From Kitasatospora sp. Root107 (lineage in GTDB: Bacteria > Actinomycetota > Actinomycetes > Streptomycetales > Streptomycetaceae): a stretch of 64,000 nt of DNA. The stretch's first letter is position 1; each line of letters opens with the position of its first letter. Under the pieces are notes generated by a model. The model was not told the DNA's origin and did no database searches. It worked only from the letters and a program-made list of their open reading frames with translations. Of this stretch, positions 46,723 through 61,338 are shown one piece after another. Both the position numbers and the translations under genes were made by a program. The stretch spans positions 16,598-80,597 of the forward strand of contig NZ_LMCT01000015.1 of NCBI RefSeq assembly GCF_001424875.1. The letters run 5' to 3'.

Positions 46723-46755
46723 CACGCCCCACCGCCGGGGAGGAAGGTCGGAGCC

Positions 46756-46797
46756 ATGCGCACCCGAATTCTCGTACTTGGCGGGCGCGTCGGCTGA
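46756..46797 (+). CDS. ilvB leader peptide
   Basis: ATG 46756 to TGA 46797 encodes the 13-residue MRTRILVLGGRVG, preceded by AGGAAGG. Five of its residues are Ile, Leu or Val, the end products of the operon. Together with the downstream hairpins this is a classical leader peptide for translation-coupled attenuation of branched-chain amino acid synthesis. Confidence 0.85.
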   Translation: MRTRILVLGGRVG

Positions 46798-46866
46798 GCG
46801 GGTCACCCCCCGCACGAAGAGACCGACGCGCCACCCCTCGCATGCCCTTGGCACGAGGGGTTTTTT
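46784..46866 (+). promoter_or_regulatory. ilv attenuator
   Basis: The end of the leader gene (GGCGCGTCGG, 46784-46793) can pair with CCGACGCGCC (46823-46832). Downstream, CCCCTCG (46834-46840) pairs with CGAGGGG (46854-46860), with an inner TGCC/GGCA stem, followed by six T (46861-46866): a full intrinsic terminator. Ribosome stalling at the Ile/Leu/Val codons would change which stems form. The same terminator type recurs before cimA. Confidence 0.8.
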
Positions 46867-47027
46867 GTTGCACTGGAACCGCCCGACCATGCAAGACCCC
46901 AGCCGAATCGGCCAGATGTCCGGTACTCAACCGTCCGGGTGGACGATGGAGGCAGGACCGGCGACCGGCCCCCGACCCCAGGACCCTCACCTGACGGGGA
47001 CGGCAGAACCCGAGAAGAGACAGGCAG

Positions 47028-48878
47028 ATGACCGAGCACGCCGCCCCCCGCCGCGGGGACACCCCGGCCACCCACGCTCCTGCGCCCACCGTCGTCGTGG
47101 AGACGATGACCGGCGCGCAGTCGCTCATCCGCTCCCTTGAGGCAGTGGGCGCGGACACCGTCTTCGGCATCCCGGGCGGCGCCATCCTCCCTGCCTACGA
47201 CCCGCTGATGGACTCGCAGAAGGTCCGTCACATCCTGGTCAGGCACGAGCAGGGCGCGGGCCACGCGGCCACCGGCTACGCCCAGGCCACCGGCCGGGTC
47301 GGCGTCTGCATGGCCACCTCGGGCCCGGGCGCGACCAACCTGGTGACCCCGATCGCCGACGCCTACATGGACTCCGTCGCGATGGTGGCGATCACCGGCC
47401 AGGTCGCCTCCAAGGCGATCGGCACCGACGCCTTCCAGGAGGCGGACATCTGCGGCATCACGATGCCGATCACCAAGCACAACTTCCTGGTCACCGACCC
47501 GGCCGAGATCCCCCGGGTGATCGCCGAGGCGTTCCACATCGCCGCCACCGGCCGCCCGGGCCCGGTGCTGGTCGACATCGCCAAGGACGCGCTGCAGGCC
47601 ACCACCACCTTCCGCTGGCCGGTGGAGACCTCGCTGCCCGGCTACCGCCCGGTGACCAAGCCGCACGCCAAGCAGATCCGCGAGGCCGCGAGGATGCTGG
47701 TCGCCGCCAAGCGCCCGGTGCTCTACGTCGGCGGCGGCGTGCACAAGGCGCAGGCCAGCGCCGAGCTGCGGATCCTGGCCGAGCTGACCGGCGCCCCGGT
47801 GGTCACCACCCTGATGGCGCTCGGCGTCTTCCCGGACAGCCACCCGCAGCACCTGGGCATGCCGGGCATGCACGGCTCCGTCCCGGCCGTCACCGCGCTG
47901 CAGAAGGCGGACCTGCTGTTCACCCTGGGCGCCCGCTTCGACGACCGGGTGACCGGCAAGCTGGACAGCTTCGCCCCGTACGCCAAGGTCGTGCACGCGG
48001 ACATCGACCCGGCCGAGATCGGCAAGAACCGCCCGGTCGACGTGCCGATCGTCGGTGACGCCCGCGAGGTGCTGGCCGACCTGATCGTCGCCGTGCAGGC
48101 CGAGTTCGACGCCGGTCACAAGGGCGACTACGTGGACTGGTGGGTCAAGCTCAACCAGTGGAAGACCACCTACCCGCTGGGCTACGAGGCCGCCCCGAAC
48201 GGTGAGTTGTCGCCGCAGCAGGTGATCGAGCGGATCGGGCAGCTGGTCGGCCCGGACGCGATCTACGCGGCGGGCGTCGGCCAGCACCAGATGTGGGCCT
48301 CACAGTTCATCAACTACGAGAAGCCGGCCACCTGGCTGAACTCCGGCGGCGCGGGCACCATGGGCTACGCCGTGCCGGCCGCGATGGGCGCCAAGGCGGG
48401 CAAGCCGGAGGCCGCGGTCTGGGCGATCGACGGCGACGGCTGCTTCCAGATGACCAATCAGGAACTGGTCACCTGCGCGCTGAACAACATCCCGATCAAG
48501 GTCGCGGTGATCAACAACGGTTCGCTGGGCATGGTCCGCCAGTGGCAGACCCTGTTCTACAACCAGCGCTACTCCAACACCGTGCTGCACGCCGGCCCGG
48601 AGCACGACGGCATCGCCAAGCCGGCGCAGGGCACCCGGATCCCGGACTTCGTGCTGCTCGCCGAGGCGATGGGCTGTGTCGGCCTGCGCTGCGAGCGTCC
48701 CGAGGACCTGGACGCGGTGATCAAGCAGGCGATGGAGATCAACGACCGCCCGGTGGTCATCGACTTCATCGTCCACCAGGACGCCATGGTCTGGCCGATG
48801 GTCGCCGCAGGCACCAGCAACGACGAGATCCTCGCCGCCCGGGACGTCCGCCCGGACTTCGGCGACGACCTCGACTGA
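47028..48878 (+). CDS. ilvB: Acetolactate synthase large subunit
   Basis: A 616-residue ThDP enzyme condensing pyruvate with pyruvate or 2-oxobutyrate, the first common step to Val, Leu and Ile. Motifs include [11 protein letters not shown], the catalytic Glu in [10 protein letters not shown], the FAD-region [10 protein letters not shown], and the ThDP site [12 protein letters not shown]...INN. The start is ATG 47028. It is first in the ilvB-ilvN-ilvC run and is controlled by the attenuator upstream. Confidence 0.97.
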   Translation: MTEHAAPRRGDTPATHAPAPTVVVETMTGAQSLIRSLEAVGADTVFGIPGGAILPAYDPLMDSQKVRHILVRHEQGAGHAATGYAQATGRVGVCMATSGPGATNLVTPIADAYMDSVAMVAITGQVASKAIGTDAFQEADICGITMPITKHNFLVTDPAEIPRVIAEAFHIAATGRPGPVLVDIAKDALQATTTFRWPVETSLPGYRPVTKPHAKQIREAARMLVAAKRPVLYVGGGVHKAQASAELRILAELTGAPVVTTLMALGVFPDSHPQHLGMPGMHGSVPAVTALQKADLLFTLGARFDDRVTGKLDSFAPYAKVVHADIDPAEIGKNRPVDVPIVGDAREVLADLIVAVQAEFDAGHKGDYVDWWVKLNQWKTTYPLGYEAAPNGELSPQQVIERIGQLVGPDAIYAAGVGQHQMWASQFINYEKPATWLNSGGAGTMGYAVPAAMGAKAGKPEAAVWAIDGDGCFQMTNQELVTCALNNIPIKVAVINNGSLGMVRQWQTLFYNQRYSNTVLHAGPEHDGIAKPAQGTRIPDFVLLAEAMGCVGLRCERPEDLDAVIKQAMEINDRPVVIDFIVHQDAMVWPMVAAGTSNDEILAARDVRPDFGDDLD

Positions 48879-48904
48879 CTGCCCCGACCAACCGATAGAG
48901 AGTC

Positions 48905-49435
48905 ATGACTATGTCCAAGCACACCCTCTCCGTCCTGGTCGAGAACAAGCCCGGCGTGCTCGCCCGCATCGCCGCGCTGTTCTCCCGTCGGGGTTTCAAC
49001 ATCGACTCGCTGGCCGTCGGCCCGACCGAGCACCCGGACATCTCCCGGATGACGATCGTGGTCAACGTGGAGGACCTCCCGCTGGAGCAGGTCACCAAGC
49101 AGCTGAACAAGCTGGTCAACGTGATAAAGATCGTCGAACTCGACCAGTCCGCCGCGATCCAGCGGGAGTTGGTCCTGGTCAAGGTCCGGGCCGACGCCGA
49201 GACGCGCTCGCAGATCGTCGAGATCGTCCAGCTGTTCCGGGCCAAGACGGTCGACGTCTCGCCCGACGCGGTGACCATCGAGGCCACCGGCAGTTCGGAC
49301 AAGCTGGAGGCGATGCTCCGGATGCTGGAGCCGTACGGCATCAAGGAGTTGGTCCAGTCCGGCCTGGTCGCCATCGGACGCGGCGCCCGGTCGATCACCG
49401 ACCGCTCGCTCCGGGCGCTCGACCGCAGCGCCTGA
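48905..49435 (+). CDS. ilvN: Acetolactate synthase small (regulatory) subunit
   Basis: A 176-residue subunit with an N-terminal ACT domain (HTLSVLVENKPGVLARIAALFSRRGFNI) that binds valine and gives feedback inhibition. A C-terminal activation domain follows (RELVLVKVRADAETRSQIVEIV). The start is ATG 48905, or ATG 48911 two codons later. It lies 26 bases after ilvB, so is co-transcribed. The family is also called ilvH. Confidence 0.96.
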   Translation: MTMSKHTLSVLVENKPGVLARIAALFSRRGFNIDSLAVGPTEHPDISRMTIVVNVEDLPLEQVTKQLNKLVNVIKIVELDQSAAIQRELVLVKVRADAETRSQIVEIVQLFRAKTVDVSPDAVTIEATGSSDKLEAMLRMLEPYGIKELVQSGLVAIGRGARSITDRSLRALDRSA

Positions 49436-50548
<1,113 letters not shown>

Positions 50549-50564
50549 CTGCCTTGTACAACTA

Positions 50565-50605
50565 GGCTGCTCCCGTCCGGGTGATTTCGCCGGACGGGAG
50601 CAGCC
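50565..50605 (+). terminator. Hairpin after ilvC
   Basis: GGCTGCTCCCGTCCGG (50565-50580) and CCGGACGGGAGCAGCC (50590-50605) form a perfect 16-base stem with a 9-base loop 17 bases after the ilvC stop. There is no T-run, but strength and position make it the likely end of the ilvBNC message. Confidence 0.75.
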
Positions 50606-50748
50606 CGGCCGCCAGCCCGTCGATACACTTCCGAGTGCGCGTCAGGCCCACAGCGTCGTGCGTCTATCTACGCGGCATGCCACCTTCCCCCGCTTTCCAC
50701 GCCACCATCGTGCGCGGGGAGAACCGGACAGTTAAGGACAACACTGTC

Positions 50749-52329
50749 GTGAGCAAATCCGTTGTACTGATCGCCGAAGAGCTGTCTCCCGCCACCGTCG
50801 ACGCACTCGGCCCCGACTTCGAGATCCGGCACTGCAACGGTGCGGACCGCACCGAGCTGCTGACCGCGATCGCCGACGTGGACGCCATCCTGATCCGCTC
50901 CGCCACCAAGGTGGACGCGGAGGCGCTGGCGGCCGCGAAGAAGCTCAAGGTGGTCGCCCGTGCGGGCGTCGGCCTGGACAACGTGGACGTGGCGGCCTCC
51001 ACCAAGGCCGGTGTGATGGTCGTCAACGCGCCGACCTCCAACATCGTCACCGCCGCCGAGCTGGCCTGTGGCCTGCTGATCGCCTCGGCCCGCAACATCG
51101 CCCCGGCCAGCGCCGCGCTCAAGCAGGGCGAGTGGAAGCGCAACAAGTACACCGGCGTCGAGCTCTCCGAGAAGGTGCTCGGCGTGGTCGGCCTGGGCCG
51201 GATCGGCGTGCTGGTCGCCCAGCGGATGTCCGCCTTCGGCATGAAGATCGTGGCGTACGACCCCTACATCCAGGCCGCCCGCGCGGCCCAGATGGGCGTC
51301 AAGCTGCTCTCGCTGGAGGAGCTGCTCGAGGTCTCGGACTTCATCACCGTGCACCTCCCGAAGACCCCGGAGACGATCGGCCTGATCGGCGACGAGGCGC
51401 TGCACAAGGTCAAGCCGACCGTGCGGATCGTCAACGCCGCCCGCGGCGGCATCGTGGACGAGGCCGCGCTGGCCTCCGCGCTGCGCGACGGCCGGGTGGC
51501 CGGGGCCGGCCTGGACGTCTACGCCAAGGAGCCGTGCACCGACTCCCCGCTGTTCGGCTTCGACAACGTGGTGGCCACCCCGCACCTGGGCGCCTCCACC
51601 GACGAGGCGCAGGAGAAGGCCGGCATCGCGGTCGCCAAGTCGGTCCGCCTCGCCCTCGCGGGCGAGCTGGTGCCGGACGCGGTCAACGTCCAGGGCGGCG
51701 TGATCGCCGAGGACGTCCGTCCGGGCCTGCCGCTGGCCGAGAAGCTCGGCCGGATCTTCACCGCGCTGGCCGGCGAGGTCGCCGTCCGCCTGGATGTCGA
51801 GGTCCGTGGCGAGATCACCCAGCACGACGTGAAGGTGCTCGAACTCTCCGCGCTCAAGGGCGTGTTCGAGGATGTCGTGGCGGAGACGGTGTCCTACGTC
51901 AACGCCCCGCTGTTCGCCCAGGAGCGTGGCGTCGAGGTCCGCCTCACCACCTCCAGCGAGTCGCCCGAGCACCGCAACGTGATCACCGTGCGCGGCACGC
52001 TCTCCGGCGGCGGCGAGATCGCCATCTCGGGCACGCTGTCCGGCCCGAAGCAGACCCAGAAGATCGTCGGCGTGGACGCCTTCGACGTGGACGTGGCGCT
52101 CACCGACCACATGGCGTTCTTCAAGTACGAGGACCGCCCCGGCGTGGTCGGCACCCTCGGCCGGATCCTCGGTGACGCGGGCATCAACATCGCGGGCATG
52201 CAGGTGGCCCGGGACGGCTCCGAGGCGCTGGCCTCGATCACCGTGGACAGCGAGGTCTCCCAGGAGGTCCTGACCGAGATCGCGGGTGCGATCGGCGCGC
52301 AGTTCGCCCGCGCGGTCAACCTCGGCTGA
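50749..52329 (+). CDS. serA: D-3-phosphoglycerate dehydrogenase
   Basis: A 526-residue long-form (type I) SerA, the first committed step of serine synthesis. The NAD site is GVVGLGRIGVLVA. Catalytic residues lie in NAARGGIVDE (Arg), DVYAKEPC (Glu) and ATPHLGAST (His). An intervening domain (about 315-450) precedes the C-terminal ACT domain (FFKYEDRPGVVGTLGRILGDAGINIAGMQ split across it) that binds serine. I chose GTG 50749 (MSKSVVLIAEEL) with AAGGA upstream; open codons before it look non-coding. Confidence 0.96.
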   Translation: MSKSVVLIAEELSPATVDALGPDFEIRHCNGADRTELLTAIADVDAILIRSATKVDAEALAAAKKLKVVARAGVGLDNVDVAASTKAGVMVVNAPTSNIVTAAELACGLLIASARNIAPASAALKQGEWKRNKYTGVELSEKVLGVVGLGRIGVLVAQRMSAFGMKIVAYDPYIQAARAAQMGVKLLSLEELLEVSDFITVHLPKTPETIGLIGDEALHKVKPTVRIVNAARGGIVDEAALASALRDGRVAGAGLDVYAKEPCTDSPLFGFDNVVATPHLGASTDEAQEKAGIAVAKSVRLALAGELVPDAVNVQGGVIAEDVRPGLPLAEKLGRIFTALAGEVAVRLDVEVRGEITQHDVKVLELSALKGVFEDVVAETVSYVNAPLFAQERGVEVRLTTSSESPEHRNVITVRGTLSGGGEIAISGTLSGPKQTQKIVGVDAFDVDVALTDHMAFFKYEDRPGVVGTLGRILGDAGINIAGMQVARDGSEALASITVDSEVSQEVLTEIAGAIGAQFARAVNLG

Positions 52330-52342
52330 TCACTCGCCAGAG

Positions 52343-52376
52343 GGGCCCGGTCCGCTTCGGCGGGCCGGGCCCTTTT
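52343..52376 (+). terminator. Intrinsic terminator of serA
   Basis: The 13-base arms 52343-52355 and 52360-52372 (GGGCCCGG...CCGGGCCC) close on a stable TTCG tetraloop and are followed by TTTT (52373-52376). It lies 13 bases after the serA stop. Confidence 0.85.
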
Positions 52377-52390
52377 CGTCGTCCGGGTGC

Positions 52391-52437
52391 GTGCTGTCTC
52401 AGATACTAGGAAATCCAACTATCCGTGCAGACAGCAC
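52391..52437. promoter_or_regulatory. Inverted repeat around an AT-rich dyad
   Basis: GTGCTGTC (52391-52398) and GACAGCAC (52430-52437) bracket an AT-rich core with the near-palindrome TACTAGGAAATCCAACTA (52404-52421). GATACT at 52402-52407 could be a -10 box. It probably serves the small gene at 52590, about 150 bases downstream, as promoter plus operator. Confidence 0.4.
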
Positions 52438-52589
52438 CCGTTCCAGGTCGTACCGTGAAAGAGCTATCCGGCGAGCCGCCCCTCCAACTCGAGGGCGCCA
52501 GGCCCGGATGCGCACGTACGCAGCACGGCAGGCGATCCCTGGCCGGCGTACCCGAAACCCTCTCCCCGTATGACCTCAAGGAGTTCGGT

Positions 52590-52742
52590 ATGCCCCCCAC
52601 CGCAGACCGCCACGCCGCCGCTTCCGCCGACCGTACGCAGGCCCCCCGCCGCCGTCGCCGTGCCGAGCCCAACCCGAATGCCGCCGCTGCTCTCCAGCGC
52701 GCGCTGGACCGCCGCGACAACGGCGGTGCCACCGGCCACTGA
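52590..52742 (+). CDS. Small basic disordered protein
   Basis: A 50-residue protein starting at ATG 52590 with AAGGAG 6 bases upstream. It is Ala/Arg-rich (APRRRRRAEPNPNAAAALQRALDRRDNGG), with a poly-Arg run and a short helix, and is probably mostly disordered. Such features could suit nucleic-acid binding. No family recognised, but the ribosome binding site and codon bias support a real gene. Confidence 0.6.
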   Translation: MPPTADRHAAASADRTQAPRRRRRAEPNPNAAAALQRALDRRDNGGATGH

Positions 52743-52950
52743 GCCGTTCACTCGTCCGGTTGCCGAGCCGGTTACGGGTGTTGGGCCGAACGCCTGACGA
52801 TCCGTCACCCGCAGGAGTGCAGTGCGCCCCCGGACGAGGGACGGTGCTCGCGCTCTCCGGCGCGATGATCGTAATTTGGTGCCTCCGGAAGGGTGATCGG
52901 GCTCCGCACGGCGCGGACCCGCCAGAGCCCCTGCCGGGGGAGACAGCCCC

Positions 52951-56259
<3,309 letters not shown>

Positions 56260-56319
56260 GGGCCGCGCCGAGGGCCCAGCCGAGTCCCGGCCGGTCAGCA
56301 GGGTGCAGCGCTGACGTAC

Positions 56320-58812
56320 TCAGCGGGGAACCCGATCGGCCCGGGCCCTCCGGCGCAGCAGGGTGACTAGCGCGACACCGACCAGGACCGCCAGCGCCGC
56401 TCCGCTCATCGCGGCCCCCGGCAGCAGCCCCGGGGGCCGGTACGTGCAGCTCAGCCGGGAGGCCCCGGTGCCGAGCGGGACACCGATCATGCCGAGCACC
56501 GAGGGGGCCGGCTGCTCGAGCCCGTCGCCGACCGCGCACTGCCAGCCGTCGACGGCCGGGACGGAGATCAGCGCGGTCCCGGTGGAGCCGGGCGGCAGTT
56601 CGGCGCTGACGGAGTGTCCGGTGCTGTGCACGGCGGTCACGCCGTTCGGCCGGGCCAGCGCCGCGCTCAGCGCGGTCCGGTCCAGGCAGCCGACCGGCTG
56701 GGCCGGGATCTGGGCGGCGGCCCCGGTCCGCAGCTCCAGCGCGAACCGGCCGTCGGCGGGGGCGTCGCCGAGCAGCCGGATCGGCATCGCGGTCATCGGC
56801 TGGAGGCCGTGGCCGGCGTACGTCGTGCCCAGGCCCAGGACCGTGCCGTTGAACCACGGGCCGTAGAAGAAGACCTGGTCGCCGGGGAGGCAGCTGCCCT
56901 CGAAGGCGGTCCCGGTGCCGCCCACCGGAGTGGCCGGGATCGACCAGCCGCTGCTGCCGTGCAGGGTCGGGGCCGGGCCTGCGGTCGGGGTGAGCTGCGG
57001 CACCCGGTAGACCGTGGCACCGAGCAGGGCCTGCTGCCTGGCCCAGACCGAGGAGGTGTCGGGGGCGGGCCCGGTCGGCTGCACGGTGATCAGCGGAACG
57101 GCGGGCGCCTGCTCGGCGGTGAAGCCGTCCGGGGCCGAGCTGCTCTCCAGATAGGTGGTCACCCCGAACAGCGCCCGCCCGACCGGGTCCGCCGGGCTGA
57201 GGGTGTGCCGGCCCTGGCGGTACCAGCCCGCGCCGAGGTCGTGCAGCAGCTCGGCGGTGGTCCGGGGCAGATGGCGGGAGTAGTACGAGCCGCCCTCGCC
57301 GCCGAGCAGCAGCGGGTCGTTGGCCGTGAACTCGTGCGGCCCGGGGTCGGTCCTGCTGTTCGGCCAGTCGTCCGCCTGCTGGATCACCTGGTAAGCCGCC
57401 GACGACTGGGCGCTGACGGTGGTTCTGGGCCGGAAGGACGGCAGCTGGTCGCGGATCACCGCCACCGAGTACGTCGAGTAGGTCGCCCCGGCGAGCACAC
57501 CGAGCGCCAGCAGCGCACAGACCGCCTTTCGCGCCGTCCCGCGCTCCAAGAGCCAGAGCGCGCCGAGCACCAGCACGCCGCCCACCGACAGCAGTACCCA
57601 GGTCGAGGTGCGGACCGAGCTCTGCCCGTGGCCGAGCAGCGCGATCAGCCCCAGCACTCCGGCGCCACCGACCAGTGCGAACAGGTCGGGGCGGTGGGAG
57701 AGCGAGACCCAGGCCGCCATCACCAGCAGCCCGCTCAGCACGAAGGCGGCCCGGTACGGGCTGCCGTCCGGGAGCGTGAGACCGTGCCAGAGCAGGACGG
57801 TCGGCTCCCAGACGAAGCTCGCACCGACCAGTAGCAGCAGCGCGTACCAGCCGATCCGCTCGCGGGCCCGGACCCGGCGGTTGAACGGCAGGGTGGCGAC
57901 CAGCAGCAGGCCGAGGATGCCGACGAAGATGTTCGGCATCGGGTGGTCCGACCGCCCGCCGGGCAGCAGCTGGGCCAGGTAGTCGGTCAGCCCGGGCGGC
58001 CCGTCGTAGGTCTCCAGCGGGGCCGGCTGGGCGGCTCTGCTCGCCTTCAGACCCACCGTCAGGACGGGGGCGGCCAGCAGCACCCCGAGCAGCACCATGG
58101 CGGCCGCGCGCCCCAGCACCTTCAGCCGGGCGAGCACCGGGCGCTCCGTCAGCAGCAGCACCCGCAGCAGCAGGACCAGACCGGCGCCGAGGGTGGCCAT
58201 CGCCCCGGTGTAGTAGTTGCCCGCCCAGGCCACCGCCACCGCGAGGCTGCCGAGCACCCAGTGCCTGCCCCGCAGACACCAGTCGCCGGCCAGGCAGAGC
58301 AGCGGTAGCGAGACCAGGCCCCACATCCACATCGGGTCCGCCGAGCCTTCGTCGAGCACCCAGGCGCAGAGCCCGTAGCCGACCGCGAGCAGCGCCCGCA
58401 GCCGGCCGGAGCCGGGGTGCAGGCGGCCCAGGAAGCGGGTCATCACGGCCGTGCCGAGGCCGATGCTCAGCAGGGTGACCAGGAAGACCGGGAAGTTCAC
58501 CGCCGAGCGGGGGAACAGGCCGACCAGCCAGGAGAACGGATTCATCAGGTAGCTGAAGAAGTCGGCCAGGAAGGGCGCGCCGTAGCCGCTGTTCCAGTTG
58601 AACAGCAGGTCGCCTGTCGTGTTGCCGTGCATCAGGTCCCACAGGTGGGCGTGGAACGGGACGGACTGGTCGCCCAGGTCGTTCACCGCCCGCGAGCGAT
58701 CGCCGAACGGGTAGGTCCCGTGGACCGCCATCGCCAGGCAGTACGCGCCCATCGAGATCCCGGCCGCGAGTCCGGCCGCGGCCGACTCGGCCCGGCGGCT
58801 GGATTCGCTCAC
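56320..58812 (-). CDS. Large polytopic membrane protein (YfhO-like)
   Basis: An 830-residue protein with about 12-13 membrane helices in the first 430 residues (GISMGAYCLAMAVHGTYPFG with the DLGDQSVPFHAHLWDLMHG loop, which is characteristic). A large extracytoplasmic domain follows (about 430-790), then one C-terminal helix (AMSGAALAVLVGVALVTLL) and an Arg-rich tail. YfhO-type proteins are GT-C-like membrane enzymes linked in Gram-positives to glycosylation of cell-surface polymers; that role is inferred here. I chose GTG 58812 (AGGAG 9 bases upstream). It converges on the protease gene with 60 bases between. Confidence 0.8.
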   Translation of the reverse strand: MSESSRRAESAAAGLAAGISMGAYCLAMAVHGTYPFGDRSRAVNDLGDQSVPFHAHLWDLMHGNTTGDLLFNWNSGYGAPFLADFFSYLMNPFSWLVGLFPRSAVNFPVFLVTLLSIGLGTAVMTRFLGRLHPGSGRLRALLAVGYGLCAWVLDEGSADPMWMWGLVSLPLLCLAGDWCLRGRHWVLGSLAVAVAWAGNYYTGAMATLGAGLVLLLRVLLLTERPVLARLKVLGRAAAMVLLGVLLAAPVLTVGLKASRAAQPAPLETYDGPPGLTDYLAQLLPGGRSDHPMPNIFVGILGLLLVATLPFNRRVRARERIGWYALLLLVGASFVWEPTVLLWHGLTLPDGSPYRAAFVLSGLLVMAAWVSLSHRPDLFALVGGAGVLGLIALLGHGQSSVRTSTWVLLSVGGVLVLGALWLLERGTARKAVCALLALGVLAGATYSTYSVAVIRDQLPSFRPRTTVSAQSSAAYQVIQQADDWPNSRTDPGPHEFTANDPLLLGGEGGSYYSRHLPRTTAELLHDLGAGWYRQGRHTLSPADPVGRALFGVTTYLESSSAPDGFTAEQAPAVPLITVQPTGPAPDTSSVWARQQALLGATVYRVPQLTPTAGPAPTLHGSSGWSIPATPVGGTGTAFEGSCLPGDQVFFYGPWFNGTVLGLGTTYAGHGLQPMTAMPIRLLGDAPADGRFALELRTGAAAQIPAQPVGCLDRTALSAALARPNGVTAVHSTGHSVSAELPPGSTGTALISVPAVDGWQCAVGDGLEQPAPSVLGMIGVPLGTGASRLSCTYRPPGLLPGAAMSGAALAVLVGVALVTLLRRRARADRVPR

Positions 58813-58948
58813 GTGTCGGTGCTCCTGACGGTCTGTTCGCTGCTCCGGTAATGTCCCAATTTCGACCGGATCGCCGCGAGGCGACACGCGGCGTCCGAAT
58901 GGCGGACGTCAGGTGTCAGCCCCTGGGACGCGGAGTAGGGTCGCCTGC

Positions 58949-59986
58949 ATGTCTCGCAGCCTTCGTCTCGCAGTTGTCCCCGGTGACGGTATCGGCCAGG
59001 AAGTGGTGGCCGAGGGCCTCAAGGTGCTCGCCGCCGTCCTCCCCGCCGACGTCAAGGTCGAGACCACCGAGTACGACCTCGGCGCCCGCCTCTACCACCG
59101 CACCGGCGAGACCCTGCCGGACGCGGTGCTGGACGAGCTGAAGACCAAGGATGCGATCCTGCTCGGCGCCATCGGCGACCCGAGCGTGCCGTCCGGCGTG
59201 CTGGAGCGCGGGCTGCTGCTCAAGCTGCGGTTCGCCTTCGACCACCACATCAACCTCCGCCCGGGCAAGCTGCTCCCCGGCGTGCAGTCCCCGCTCGGTG
59301 GCGACCCCAAGATCGACTTCATCGTGGTCCGCGAGGGCACCGAGGGCCCGTACGTCGGCAACGGCGGCTCGCTGCGCACCGGCACCGAGCACGAGGTGGC
59401 CACCGAGGTCAGCCTGAACACCGCGTTCGGCATCGAGCGGGTGGTCCGGGACGCGTACCAGCGCGCCGCCGCCCGCCCGCGCAAGAAGCTGACGCTCGTT
59501 CACAAGAACAACGTGCTGGTGCACGCCGGCCACCTGTGGTCGCGGATCTTCGCCGAGGTCGGCCAGGAGTTCCCCGAGGTCAGCACCGACTACCTGCACG
59601 TGGACGCGGCGACCATCTTCTTCGTCACCCAGCCCGAGCGCTTCGACGTGATCGTCACCGACAACCTGTTCGGCGACATCCTCACCGACCTCGCCGCGGC
59701 CGTCACCGGCGGCATCGGCCTGGCGGCCTCGGGCAACATCAACCCGAGCGGCGCCTTCCCGTCGATGTTCGAGCCCGTGCACGGCTCGGCCCCGGACATC
59801 GCCGGCCAGGGCAAGGCAGACCCGACCGCCACCGTGCTGTCGGTCGCCATGCTGCTGGACCACCTCGGCTTCGCCGCGGAGGCCGCCAAGGTCGAGGCGG
59901 CCGTCGCCGCCGACCTGCTGGAGCGCTCCGGCACCCGTTCCACCTTCGAGGTCGGCGACGCGCTCGCCGCCCGAGTATCCGGCTGA
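58949..59986 (+). CDS. leuB: 3-isopropylmalate dehydrogenase
   Basis: A 345-residue enzyme oxidatively decarboxylating 3-isopropylmalate in leucine synthesis. Motifs include [37 protein letters not shown], the substrate Lys in [12 protein letters not shown] and the Mg2+-binding Asp region [17 protein letters not shown]. The start ATG 58949 lies 7 bases after TAGGGT (58936-58941), with GTGTCA 17 bases further upstream, so the message is probably leaderless. It is divergent from the YfhO-like gene. Confidence 0.96.
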   Translation: MSRSLRLAVVPGDGIGQEVVAEGLKVLAAVLPADVKVETTEYDLGARLYHRTGETLPDAVLDELKTKDAILLGAIGDPSVPSGVLERGLLLKLRFAFDHHINLRPGKLLPGVQSPLGGDPKIDFIVVREGTEGPYVGNGGSLRTGTEHEVATEVSLNTAFGIERVVRDAYQRAAARPRKKLTLVHKNNVLVHAGHLWSRIFAEVGQEFPEVSTDYLHVDAATIFFVTQPERFDVIVTDNLFGDILTDLAAAVTGGIGLAASGNINPSGAFPSMFEPVHGSAPDIAGQGKADPTATVLSVAMLLDHLGFAAEAAKVEAAVAADLLERSGTRSTFEVGDALAARVSG

Positions 59987-60130
59987 CGGGCCGGCTTTAC
60001 CTCACGTAGCAGCCCACCGGCTGTTCGGCACGGCCCTCTGGATGCGAGTATCGACAGTGGGCCGTGCCTTCGTATGTTCTTTTCCGAGGGTGGCGGCCCG
60101 GACCAACCCCACGGTGAAGGACAGGCAGTC

Positions 60131-61243
60131 ATGAGTACGCCCACCCAGGCGCCCATCACGTTCGACCTCAAGCCCTCCGCGCACCCGCTGTCGGACAGCG
60201 AGCGCACGGCGAGGCTGGCCAATCCCGGCTTCGGGCGGGTCTTCACCGACCACATGGTCACCATCAGGTGGACCGAGGGCCGGGGTTGGCACGACGCGCA
60301 GCTCACCCCGTACGCCCCGCTGGAGATCGACCCGGCGAACATGACCCTGCACTACGGTCAGGCGATCTTCGAGGGTCTGAAGGCCTACCGCCAGGCCGAC
60401 GGCTCGATCTCCACCTTCCGCCCGACCGCCAACGCCGAGCGCTTCCAGGCTTCCGCCCGCCGGCTGGCGATGCCCGAGCTGCCGACCGAGGCCTTCGTCG
60501 AGGCGGTCGAGCTGCTGGTCCGGCAGGACCAGTCCTGGGTGCCGAGCGAGCCGGAGCAGAGCCTCTACCTGCGCCCGTTCATGTTCGCCACCGAGGTCGG
60601 CCTGGGCGTCCGCCCGGCCAACGAGTACCTCTTCATGATCATCGCCTCCCCGGCCGGCGCCTACTTCCCCGGCGGCGTGAAGCCGGTCTCGGTCTGGCTC
60701 TCCGAGGAGTACGTCCGGGCCGCTCCCGGCGGCACCGGCACCGCCAAGTGCGCCGGCAACTACGCCGCCTCGCTGGTCGCCCAGGCCCAGGCCGCCGAGA
60801 AGGGCTGCGACCAGGTGGTCTGGCTGGACGCCGCCGAGCACCGGTGGATCGAGGAGATGGGCGGGATGAACCTGTACTTCGTCTTCGGCGAGGGCAAGGA
60901 CGCCACCATCGTCACCCCGGAGCTCTCCGGCGCCCTGCTCCCCGGCATCACCCGCGACTCGCTGCTCTCGCTGGCCGCCGACCGCGGCTACGCCGTCCAG
61001 GAGCGGAAGATCTCCACCGACGAGTGGAAGCAGGGCAACGCCGACGGCACCCTCACCGAGGTCTTCGCCTGCGGCACCGCCGCCGTCATCACCCCGGTCG
61101 GCTCGGTCAAGTCCGCCCGCACCGACTGGACGGTGGGCACCGGCGAGCCCGGCCCGATCACCATGGAGCTCCGCAAGACCCTGCTCGCCCTCCAGGGCGG
61201 CCAGGCCCCGGACACCCACGGCTGGCTCCACAAGATCGTCTGA
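60131..61243 (+). CDS. ilvE: Branched-chain amino acid aminotransferase
   Basis: A 370-residue fold-type IV PLP aminotransferase, the last step to Val, Leu and Ile. The PLP Lys is in [38 protein letters not shown] and [14 protein letters not shown] are diagnostic. I chose ATG 60131 ([11 protein letters not shown]) with GAAGGA upstream; the frame is open a little further but lacks a ribosome binding site. Confidence 0.96.
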   Translation: MSTPTQAPITFDLKPSAHPLSDSERTARLANPGFGRVFTDHMVTIRWTEGRGWHDAQLTPYAPLEIDPANMTLHYGQAIFEGLKAYRQADGSISTFRPTANAERFQASARRLAMPELPTEAFVEAVELLVRQDQSWVPSEPEQSLYLRPFMFATEVGLGVRPANEYLFMIIASPAGAYFPGGVKPVSVWLSEEYVRAAPGGTGTAKCAGNYAASLVAQAQAAEKGCDQVVWLDAAEHRWIEEMGGMNLYFVFGEGKDATIVTPELSGALLPGITRDSLLSLAADRGYAVQERKISTDEWKQGNADGTLTEVFACGTAAVITPVGSVKSARTDWTVGTGEPGPITMELRKTLLALQGGQAPDTHGWLHKIV

Positions 61244-61252
61244 CGCCCGTCC

Positions 61253-61278
61253 GGGCGTCCCGCCCCGGCGGGGCGCCC
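61253..61278. terminator. Possible hairpin after ilvE
   Basis: GGGCG (61253-61257) and CGCCC (61274-61278) with an inner CGCC/GGCG stem could fold 10 bases after the ilvE stop. It has an internal loop and no T-run, so it is a weak call. Confidence 0.35.
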
Positions 61279-61338
61279 GGCGTGGGTAACCTCGAACCAA
61301 CCCCACTCGTTGAGCTGTGTGGATCGGAAGGAGGGGCC

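Noticed and set aside
43588..46890. A very long open frame antisense to the GGDEF gene, and similar long antisense frames elsewhere
   Set aside because: High-GC codon bias removes stop codons from the opposite strand. The translations are low-complexity (Gly/Arg/Val/His-rich) with no domains, and the sense frames are clearly real.
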